A stretch of DNA of 64,000 bases. It comes from Campylobacter concisus. GTDB taxonomy: Bacteria > Campylobacterota > Campylobacteria > Campylobacterales > Campylobacteraceae. The number at the start of each line of letters is the position of its first letter. Positions within the stretch are counted from its first letter, which is position 1. Below, piece after piece: positions 55,394 through 64,000 of this stretch. The notes below the pieces were generated by a model. The model saw nothing but the letters and a program-made list of their open reading frames with translations, was not told the origin of the DNA and did no database searches. Where the stretch lies: positions 62,001 through 126,000 of the forward strand of contig NZ_CP049264.1 in assembly GCF_003048875.2 (NCBI RefSeq), given 5' to 3'. The translations under genes and the position numbers were made by a program.

Positions 55394-56386
55394 TTATATA
55401 GGCATTACCCTGATCTTTGGGCTTAAGCTCTCTTGTAAGACATTTTCTATCGCATAAAGCGTGCCAGTCGAGCCGCTCGCACAGCCAGAGCAAGCGCCAA
55501 GATAGCGGATATAAACATCGATGTTTTCGCCGTTATCGTTTCTGATGTCTAAAATTTCTAAATTTCCGCCATCCATCATAAGCATCGGGCGGATCTCTTT
55601 ATCGATGATCGACTCGATCGCTTTTAGCTGACCAACCATCGTCATACTCTCAAAGCTAACGTCGCTAAGTGTGTTGTTTGCTTGAGCGTTGGCTTGAGCC
55701 TCGAGTCTCTCTTGCTCCATTTCAGCTCTCGTATCGCGTAAGATATCAACAAGGTAGTAGTCCTTTTTCTCGTGTCCGCCAGGTCTAACGCATGATTTAC
55801 AAAATGCTCCAGCTTTGGTGTACTGCGTGATCTCTTCAACCGTGTGAAGGTCGTTTAGTCTTATCACCTCTTTGATCGTGCCAAGGCTCACCCTAGCACA
55901 CTCGCAAACGATGATCTCATCTTCAAAGTGCTCTGGGTCTATGCCCTTGTAGCTTGCTGCGGCTGCCTTAATGACATCGTATGCCATGACCGAGCAGTGC
56001 ATCTTTTGAGGCGGGACGGCTGGGGTGTCTGGGTTGTCACGCATAGCTCTTTCAACATCTAAATTTGTTATCTTAACCGCTTCATCGACAGTTTTGCCGA
56101 TGCAAAGCTCAGCCATCGTGTCAGAGCTAGCTATCGCCGTGCCACAGCCAAAGCTTTTAAATTTAGCGTCTATTATCTTGTCAGTTTTCTCATCAACGAG
56201 CCAGTAAAGCCTAACTGCGTCGCCACAGCTCTCTGCGCCAAAGTCAGCGATGATAAGTTTTGCGTTTGCTTTTTTGGCGTCCTCTTCGGTTAGCTCGCCC
56301 ATGAATTTAGGATTGTTCATCCTATCTTGCACTACCTTGGAGTATTCGTCCCAGATAGAGCCTCCGATTAAGTTATTTTTTGCCAT
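55394..56386 (-). CDS. nifU: NifU-type iron-sulfur cluster scaffold protein
   Basis: 330 residues with three modules: IscU-like N-terminal domain (Cys in ESCGDAV, GCGTAIAS, HCSVMAYD), a central [2Fe-2S] ferredoxin-like part (CECARVSLGT and FCKSCVRPGGH), and a C-terminal NifU domain with CSGCASG. It assembles clusters on sulfur supplied by NifS. In Campylobacter and Helicobacter the NIF-type pair, not ISC, is the housekeeping system. 16 bases after nifS. Confidence 0.97.
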   Translation of the reverse strand: MAKNNLIGGSIWDEYSKVVQDRMNNPKFMGELTEEDAKKANAKLIIADFGAESCGDAVRLYWLVDEKTDKIIDAKFKSFGCGTAIASSDTMAELCIGKTVDEAVKITNLDVERAMRDNPDTPAVPPQKMHCSVMAYDVIKAAAASYKGIDPEHFEDEIIVCECARVSLGTIKEVIRLNDLHTVEEITQYTKAGAFCKSCVRPGGHEKKDYYLVDILRDTRAEMEQERLEAQANAQANNTLSDVSFESMTMVGQLKAIESIIDKEIRPMLMMDGGNLEILDIRNDNGENIDVYIRYLGACSGCASGSTGTLYAIENVLQESLSPKIRVMPI

Positions 56387-56402
56387 GTTTTTCCTTTAAA
56401 TT

Positions 56403-57911
<1,509 letters not shown>

Positions 57912-58667
57912 ATGAAATTTATAGGCATTATACTTCTACTACTAACAAGCATATTTTTAATAGCTTGCTCTGCAAATCAAGCAAGCAATAAGATAAGTAA
58001 CTCTGAACTAGAGAATTTAGCTAATAAATATGGTGGGGTTTATATATTTAATCAGAAATTTGTTGAAGAGATAGATAGGCGTGAAAAAGAAATAAAACTA
58101 TCAGAAACAAATATGAAAGCAAATAAAGACAACTATAGAAATGAGCTTAATAAGGAATTTAAAAATACAAATTCTTTGTTATATAAACAATGGCAGCTTA
58201 AAAAAGATGAATATGCAAAAATGGTCTATAAAAAATATGGTATGAAAGATGATTATTTTACAGCCAAAGGAATTTTTATAGAAGATATGGTTAGAGAGAA
58301 ATTTCGTAGTTTAGATAGAGTTTTATCTAATGGCAAGCGATACTATCTTAAATGGCTAGACTATGAAAATGAAACAGGTAAAAAAGTAAAAATATCAGAT
58401 GAATATGTTAATAAAATAAAAGAGTTTATAGGAGATGAGAATTTTAGTAAATCACCAAAACCATTGCTAAGAAAATTTTATATAGATAATGGTCAAATCA
58501 TACCTATAACTATTTCATTAACATACAGCTATCAATCAAAAAAATATGGCTTATTTGGTGATGAAGGAGCTGGGATAAAATTTAGTAAGGGTGAAACAAA
58601 CTATGTCTTAGGTGGAAATAAATTTTACTTTGATAGCTCTAAAAACACTTTCGTTAAGGAAAAATAG
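57912..58667 (+). CDS. Lipoprotein, candidate immunity protein for the downstream lipase
   Basis: 251 residues; signal with lipobox (FLIACS, Cys19), then a Lys-rich helical region (about 50-110) and a beta-containing end (IIPITISLTYSYQSKKYGLFGDEG). No family recognised. The stop codon overlaps the GTG start of the lipase gene (TAGTG), so the two are made together. Type VI phospholipase effectors are usually encoded with periplasmic lipoproteins that neutralise them, and the order and coupling fit; function is inferred from context only. Base use is markedly AT-rich compared with the housekeeping block. Confidence 0.7.
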   Translation: MKFIGIILLLLTSIFLIACSANQASNKISNSELENLANKYGGVYIFNQKFVEEIDRREKEIKLSETNMKANKDNYRNELNKEFKNTNSLLYKQWQLKKDEYAKMVYKKYGMKDDYFTAKGIFIEDMVREKFRSLDRVLSNGKRYYLKWLDYENETGKKVKISDEYVNKIKEFIGDENFSKSPKPLLRKFYIDNGQIIPITISLTYSYQSKKYGLFGDEGAGIKFSKGETNYVLGGNKFYFDSSKNTFVKEK

Positions 58668-61600
58668 TGGAAAATAGCAATAATAACCCCAAAAATAAAT
58701 CTGTAAAACAAATAATATCTGATATAAAAGATCATGCTGATATGGCTGACGCCTCTTATTCATTTTACGAATTTATAGATAATAATGAAACATGGAGCAA
58801 ATCAGATGAATTTTATAACTATAAGGTATTAAAAAAACCTAATCCTAAATGGGTTTATGCTGATAATATTAAACAAGGTTTTATTAATCTAGAAACAGAA
58901 TTAATGACAGCTTATGCTCTTTGTGTAGAAGCTAGATTTATGAAAGATAAAGAAATCATAGGACCAAATGAAAGCGAACCCCATGCTATTGATAACGATG
59001 TTAAAAATTTTATACACGTAGACGAAGAGACAAAGGAACAAGAATTATTTTATAAACCAACCTCCCTATCTCACCGAACAAAGACATTTGTAAATAGATA
59101 TGAGCTGATATCTCACCAGTCAAATACAGCGATATCTGGCTTTTCTTACACGATATTTAAGGATACGAAGCCCACTATGAGTAGTGATAAGCCAAGATAT
59201 ATCATAGCTTTTAGGGGCACGGAGGTTGGCGGTGCGGAGTTTTTTAAAGACTTGGTGCTTACTGACGTGTTTATAGCTGCATTTGCTGGGCTACCTCAGA
59301 TCATATCGCTATTTACGATGATCACTGATATAAATAAGGCCATCAGAGAAGATAGCGGCAGTGATAAGAAAACGTCTAACTTTAATGTAAGTATATGTGG
59401 CCACAGCCTTGGCGGGCATCTATCTCAGGTGTGTTGTTTGTTTTATAAGAGTCTAAACGTAGATGAGCTTTATACATATAATGCCCCTGGCATAGGTGGT
59501 CTTGCTATCAGTGCTTTGCATTTTGTATTTAGGGTGGTTAGGCTGATAGTTAAGATGATCAAATTTTGCGTACATAAGCTGCTTGATCTTTTTGGATTTA
59601 CCAGAAAAGTTATAGATAAATGCGTAGATAAGATCTATAACGGCTCAAAAAGTACTGATACTCTAATAAGTGAGTGCAAAGAGCACAAAGACGAGCTAGA
59701 CCCTAACTTGCTAGAGGAGAGCGCTGCTAGCTGCAAAACTATATACAAAGATAATATACCATTTGAGATACATCACTGTGAGACTATAAAAAACACTGTG
59801 ACTTGTGAGGAATTTAACATAGGCAATGACTTTAACAGAGCCATAGAGCCTACTGTGTCGGTGATAGCTGATCTGGGATATAAACTAGGGCTTACTCAAG
59901 ATGATAGGATAAACTACAAAAATACGCCTAGGCTTCATCTACTTCATATAGGTCATCTCGATGGCATCTACTATATAAACTCGCACTATATGACTAGTAT
60001 AATATATGCCATATATCTATACGACTATCTTTTAAAAGAAGATAAAAATTCTAAGAAAAAGGCGCTAAGCGAGGACATATCATACGCGCTAACATATCTT
60101 GATAAGCTATCTGCCATACTAGTAGACAACATAGAGGGCAATAAATATAAGCTTAGCGATAAAAACGAAAATATCAAAGATGGTAATCAAAACTATATAA
60201 GTATCATTTTGGGAGAGCTTTATCATATACTAGAGAGCCTTGGAGATGAGGAGTATCAAGAGATAATAGACAAATACTCTGCCGAAAGCGAAAATAGGCT
60301 AAGTAAAGTAACCTTGGTGGATATGCTGATGGATCTAGCGGATAAGCAAATTTATGCAAGGATAATAGACAAAAACGATATGGACGATAGCTCAAATATA
60401 CCTTTAAATCAAGTAAGATCGCTGCAAAAGATGTATCCACTGGAATTTATACATAATGAAAATGAGCTAATAAAAGATAAAACTGATATCACGAAAGCCT
60501 ACACCTACGGCTCAAATCTTACAAAGTGCTATTTGTCAAAAGAGAAAGATAGCTTGTTTATAAAGGCCAAAAAGGCTCAGTTTAAAAATGCTATGTTTAG
60601 CGATAACTTTACTAGCATTTATATAAGAGACAATGGGGCTAAAGAGAAATTTAGCCTAGATAGATCAAGCTCTACGGCATTTGCTGACACTGAGAACAAG
60701 CAGCTTTATATATTTTTAAACGATAAGGATGTTGTGGACTGCGATGAAATTTATAATAAGATAGAAGATAGGCTAAATATAGAGGACATCAGGTCCTATA
60801 AGCCAAATGTCTTTTTAAACTCTATGCCACTAAACACCGCCACTGAGCAATCAGACTATCCACTGTACTTTAAAAATGAAGAGGACGGGGAGGAGTCAAA
60901 TTCTAACCTACTAAGCTTCACTCATCAGCCAAGGGATGAGGAAAAAGATAAAGGAAGACTAAGTGTTAGCTATAAAAACTCACAGGCAAGCATACTAAAC
61001 TACTCTTTGCTAAACAAAAGCCTAAATATAGACCTAAAACCAACAAACAAAGAGACTAAAGAGTCGCTTGAGCGGGCAAATGAGAGACTAAATTTAGAAA
61101 AGAGAAGTAGTGCGCTAAGTGCTGGTGGTACTGCCTTTGCTAATCCAATAATAGAAGATGACGTGGTAGTTTGCCCACATGGCGGTCATGTGATCTTAAA
61201 AAGTAGAGCGGGCAAAAGCATAAGATCAGATGATCAAGGCGTGATACTTGATATTGACTTTATAAACTCACCCATAGTTGGCTGCTCAGCTAAAAATCCT
61301 TGCACAAAGGTGGCATACGTGCCAAGAGCGGCTCTTAGTCTAAAAAGTATGAATAACCACTATGCTGTTATGCAAGACCTAGTGTCAGCATGCCTAAGTA
61401 ACACTAGCTCACCGCTAAGGTGCATAAAAAAAGAAAATAGGATAAAGCTAGCTCATAGCATAGGTAGCCCTACATCTGAGAATAATAATGCAGCTGTGAT
61501 AAATCCAAATTTAAACAAGCCAGTCATAAGGCTGCATGTAAAGGCTTTTGCTTCTCAGAGTGATAACCTTTTGGTGGCTACGTACTATCTATTTGATAAA

Positions 61601-62026
61601 AAATTTGAAGATAAAAATGGATTTAGCAAGATCAAGCTCAACTTAGATGAGGGAAGAGATGTAGAGGATAAGAATTTAAAGGCTCTTTTGGCGGATAATT
61701 ATGACGATAAGCGTTATGATATCAAAGAATTTAAACTAAGATATGGAGCGGATAAGCTAAATTTGGTATTTGTTGCTCCAAAGAATTTTAGCGCACTTGA
61801 TAAAGAGAACTATAAAAAAGCAAATAGTCCTGAAAGTGGTGTGGGATTTTATGCTAGTTTAGACGAGTTTAACAGCTCTAGCACAGATAAAAACAAGCAA
61901 ACTTATACAAATGTATTTTTAACTCCAACTGGCGCTAAAAGTATAGAGCTTGAGATAGCTAAAGGGCTAGATAGTGGATATGAAAACGACATAAACACAA
62001 CTAGCTTTACAATGCTTGTTAGTTGA
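58667..62026 (+). CDS. Lipase (class 3-like) with PAAR-like domain, candidate T6SS effector
   Basis: 1119 residues, GTG start with AAGGA six bases upstream. The alpha/beta-hydrolase part (about 140-460) has the oxyanion strand YIIAFRGTEV, nucleophile elbow GHSLGG (Ser247), YNAPGIGG at 271-278, and a likely catalytic His440 in INSHYMT. A hydrophobic, basic helical insert follows the elbow (about 281-325). Residues ~360-820 have no known motif. About 830-925 there is a PAAR-like/DUF4280-type segment: VVVCPHGGH (Cys836), then GCSAKNPCTKV. An extra ~170-residue C-terminal domain follows. PAAR-like parts sharpen the type VI secretion spike, so a secreted lipase toxin is inferred; no vgrG is in view. 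Confidence 0.75.
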   Translation: MENSNNNPKNKSVKQIISDIKDHADMADASYSFYEFIDNNETWSKSDEFYNYKVLKKPNPKWVYADNIKQGFINLETELMTAYALCVEARFMKDKEIIGPNESEPHAIDNDVKNFIHVDEETKEQELFYKPTSLSHRTKTFVNRYELISHQSNTAISGFSYTIFKDTKPTMSSDKPRYIIAFRGTEVGGAEFFKDLVLTDVFIAAFAGLPQIISLFTMITDINKAIREDSGSDKKTSNFNVSICGHSLGGHLSQVCCLFYKSLNVDELYTYNAPGIGGLAISALHFVFRVVRLIVKMIKFCVHKLLDLFGFTRKVIDKCVDKIYNGSKSTDTLISECKEHKDELDPNLLEESAASCKTIYKDNIPFEIHHCETIKNTVTCEEFNIGNDFNRAIEPTVSVIADLGYKLGLTQDDRINYKNTPRLHLLHIGHLDGIYYINSHYMTSIIYAIYLYDYLLKEDKNSKKKALSEDISYALTYLDKLSAILVDNIEGNKYKLSDKNENIKDGNQNYISIILGELYHILESLGDEEYQEIIDKYSAESENRLSKVTLVDMLMDLADKQIYARIIDKNDMDDSSNIPLNQVRSLQKMYPLEFIHNENELIKDKTDITKAYTYGSNLTKCYLSKEKDSLFIKAKKAQFKNAMFSDNFTSIYIRDNGAKEKFSLDRSSSTAFADTENKQLYIFLNDKDVVDCDEIYNKIEDRLNIEDIRSYKPNVFLNSMPLNTATEQSDYPLYFKNEEDGEESNSNLLSFTHQPRDEEKDKGRLSVSYKNSQASILNYSLLNKSLNIDLKPTNKETKESLERANERLNLEKRSSALSAGGTAFANPIIEDDVVVCPHGGHVILKSRAGKSIRSDDQGVILDIDFINSPIVGCSAKNPCTKVAYVPRAALSLKSMNNHYAVMQDLVSACLSNTSSPLRCIKKENRIKLAHSIGSPTSENNNAAVINPNLNKPVIRLHVKAFASQSDNLLVATYYLFDKKFEDKNGFSKIKLNLDEGRDVEDKNLKALLADNYDDKRYDIKEFKLRYGADKLNLVFVAPKNFSALDKENYKKANSPESGVGFYASLDEFNSSSTDKNKQTYTNVFLTPTGAKSIELEIAKGLDSGYENDINTTSFTMLVS

Positions 62027-62050
62027 TAAATTTAAAGAGAAGGATCGTTC

Positions 62051-64000
62051 TTGAGATTAGATAATACGAAAATTATTAGAAGCATAGAGGAATTGCTTTT
62101 CGAGTTTGGTGTTAATGGTGAGACATACAAAAATATAACATTTTATTGTCGTGACTTAAATCATTTTTACGAACCAAATGTGTTTAATGGAGAGGCATTA
62201 TATAATAAAATAATTACAAGGTTATTTTCTCTAAAACAATACAGTAATAAATCTTTGTCTGTAAAAACATATAAATACTTGGATAAGCCTAGTTTGTTCA
62301 ATAAAAATATTACGAAAAAAAATAACAAGATAACACTTCTTAATTCTAGTATATATGCAGAAATCCTTAGTGAAGAGCAAGATCCAGTAGAAGAATTTGT
62401 TGATGGATTAATTTATCTTGCTAATAGAGTTAAAAGCGATGACAGTGAGGTTAAAAATTTCGAGGAGGCATCTAGTATACTAGTTAGTGAATATAATACA
62501 ATAGAAAAAAGACTTTGGACTTTGATGGACAAACTAAAAGTTGCGTTAATAGATAGGGCAAATATTATATTAATTCGTGAAAATTTTAGCAAAAGAGATG
62601 AAGTAATAAAAACGATAGAAGAGAGTTTTGATGAGATCAAAAAAAATCTTAAGAAAGCTTCAGAGGGTGGCGACACTTATATCAAAAAAGAGATATTTAA
62701 ATTTTTTATGAGTTTTTTTGATATCACTGATTTTAAAAAATCGTTCGGCTTATTAAATATTGTGTCATCTACGCCAGACGCGTTGAAAACTACCGAAAAT
62801 ATCTTTAGCTCTCTAAAAAAAAGAGGTTCTTATGCTTTTTCTAGTCCGGTTATGAGTTTGCTAGCTACTAAGTTTGGTTTTATACTAGGACTATTAAATA
62901 CGGTATCGTTTAATAATATTTTAGTTTTTACAAATGACGATCAAAAGAGTGGAGCATTTATAGACTTTTCAGGATTTGATATAACAGCCACTAACACAAA
63001 AAGTAATTATGATGAGTATATTGGAATTTGCTCCAATTTTTCATTAGAAGGTGATGAAAAAAGTCTATTTGATGCAAAGATAAGTAAATATGAAAATATA
63101 GACAAAAAGAATAATATATCAATATGCAAAAACGATAAGGATAATACTGAAGAGAGCTTACTTAAAAGGATAGAAGAGTGCGTGATCGCAAATAGAGCAA
63201 ATTTTGTCTATATGCAATATCCATTTTTTAACTCTTTAAAATTTGCAAATCTCTTAAGAGACAAATCCTTAACCACAAAAGACAATACTCATAATACAAA
63301 TAATAGTAGCGGTATCTCTAAAAACTATCTTGTTGTTTCGAATGCTCCTTCAATACTAAACGCAAAGCTAAACGAACATCTTTTACAAAACGTATTAAAC
63401 TATAAGATAGTAGATAGTCTAAATAGGGCTGATGACAAGAAGGTGACCGATCCTAAGCAGCTAAATGGCACAAAAGACTATAGCCAGTACTCTATACAAA
63501 TAGATGCCCAAAAAGAGGAAGATCTGTACCTATTAAGCCTAAGCCCATTTACAAGGGTTGGCAAAGATAGAATTAAAAAATTTCAAAAAGATATAGATAC
63601 TTTTAATGATTTTATGCAAGATAAACAAAATCAAATAAATACGATTATGTACTTTGATACATTAAGTGAGAACGAAAAGCAGGTGGCATATAGATTTTTA
63701 AAAGCTAATTCTTATCTTGGACACATAAATAAGTATTTCAAAAATGCTAAAGACATGGAAGAGATAGTTAAGAATGAAAAGGATTTTTTAGTTGCAAGTA
63801 TAAAAGAATTTGAAACTTTCTTTTCAAGTATAAATTCTTCTTTAGAACACAGTGAATCACATGTTGTTGAAATACCTTCTTTGCAAAATTTAAATTCTAT
63901 GATGAAAAAAAATGATGCTGTAATTAAAGTACCAGATATAATAGTACTATCTGATTATTATTATCCAGCTACTAGAGTATTTCTTTTGGTTATGGGCTAC
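62051..64000 (+). CDS. Large protein of unknown function (incomplete, runs off the window)
   Basis: An uninterrupted frame of 650 codons starts at TTG 62051 (MRLDNTKIIRSIEE) with AAGGA at 62039-62043, and is still open at the right edge; no ATG lies in frame before 62524. The visible part is Lys/Asn-rich, mostly helical, with a coiled-coil-like section at about residues 130-210 and a hydrophobic section at about 262-300 (VMSLLATKFGFILGLLNTVSF read loosely). No motif is recognised. It follows the lipase by 24 bases in the same direction and is probably in its operon; an accessory or further toxin component is possible, but nothing in the sequence proves it. Confidence 0.7.
   Translation, partial: MRLDNTKIIRSIEELLFEFGVNGETYKNITFYCRDLNHFYEPNVFNGEALYNKIITRLFSLKQYSNKSLSVKTYKYLDKPSLFNKNITKKNNKITLLNSSIYAEILSEEQDPVEEFVDGLIYLANRVKSDDSEVKNFEEASSILVSEYNTIEKRLWTLMDKLKVALIDRANIILIRENFSKRDEVIKTIEESFDEIKKNLKKASEGGDTYIKKEIFKFFMSFFDITDFKKSFGLLNIVSSTPDALKTTENIFSSLKKRGSYAFSSPVMSLLATKFGFILGLLNTVSFNNILVFTNDDQKSGAFIDFSGFDITATNTKSNYDEYIGICSNFSLEGDEKSLFDAKISKYENIDKKNNISICKNDKDNTEESLLKRIEECVIANRANFVYMQYPFFNSLKFANLLRDKSLTTKDNTHNTNNSSGISKNYLVVSNAPSILNAKLNEHLLQNVLNYKIVDSLNRADDKKVTDPKQLNGTKDYSQYSIQIDAQKEEDLYLLSLSPFTRVGKDRIKKFQKDIDTFNDFMQDKQNQINTIMYFDTLSENEKQVAYRFLKANSYLGHINKYFKNAKDMEEIVKNEKDFLVASIKEFETFFSSINSSLEHSESHVVEIPSLQNLNSMMKKNDAVIKVPDIIVLSDYYYPATRVFLLVMGY

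Noticed and set aside
55223-55426. 67-codon plus-strand ORF
   Set aside because: Runs through the right arm of the inverted-repeat element and into the nifU 3' end; no protein signal.

Overview
The window looks like a chromosomal segment from a Campylobacter, most likely close to C. concisus. The reasons are low G+C, very frequent 'aaattta' words between genes, and gene blocks in the order known from C. jejuni: clpP-tig/folE-fliI, fliK-flgD-flgE, trxB-x-trxA-yraN-hom-aminotransferase through to ubiA/miaA, the nifU-nifS pair, and a molybdopterin N-/S-oxide reductase with its monoheme cytochrome. There is no rRNA, no intact insertion sequence and no CRISPR array. Six tRNA genes are present: a lone tRNA-Glu and a Pro-His-Arg-Arg-Leu cluster.

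Layout. 0-4.2 kb: a probable GGDEF-family protein cut by the left edge, clpP, tig, then divergent folE-fliI. 4.2-5.4 kb: gene-free DNA built of degenerate ~220-bp units. 5.4-11.4 kb: one leftward operon (lipoprotein, nfo, FadL-type porin, FadD-type acyl-CoA ligase, AAA+ ATPase). 11.4-16.2 kb: tRNA-Glu, an EAL-domain membrane protein coupled to a di-heme peroxidase-like cytochrome, and two type IV pilin-like genes. 16.3-18.5 kb: tRNA cluster, then 1.7 kb of gene-free DNA with a ~200-bp period. 18.5-21.5 kb: the N-/S-oxide reductase. 21.7-25.5 kb: flagellar hook operon with a sigma-54 promoter. 25.6-28.3 kb: typA and a third gene-free stretch. 28.3-32.7 kb: a Sua5-like protein, an EamA transporter, a CsgG/DUF4810/DUF799 lipoprotein triad and a MATE exporter. 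32.8-34.8 kb: an ATP-driven iron-sulfur activator with a single-subunit double-cubane-type reductase. 35-39 kb: a cysteine-rich secreted protein behind a G9 promoter tract, a lipoprotein, purF and dapB. 39-55 kb: a long housekeeping block (thioredoxin, homoserine and threonine metabolism, RNA methylation, queuosine, molybdopterin, menaquinone prenylation, miaA). 55-57.6 kb: an inverted-repeat element and the nifS-nifU iron-sulfur operon. 57.9-64 kb: an AT-rich accessory block with a lipoprotein, a 1119-residue lipase ending in a PAAR-like domain, and a very large unrecognised ORF that runs off the window.

The most notable accessory items are: (1) the lipoprotein + lipase/PAAR-like pair, which looks like a type VI secretion phospholipase effector with its immunity protein; (2) the phase-variable-looking promoter of the cysteine-rich secreted protein; (3) the double-cubane-type reductase pair; (4) arrays of decayed ~200-bp repeats; (5) a ~187-bp inverted-repeat element that supplies the miaA stop codon. 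All functional calls come from motif reading and family knowledge; no database search was run.
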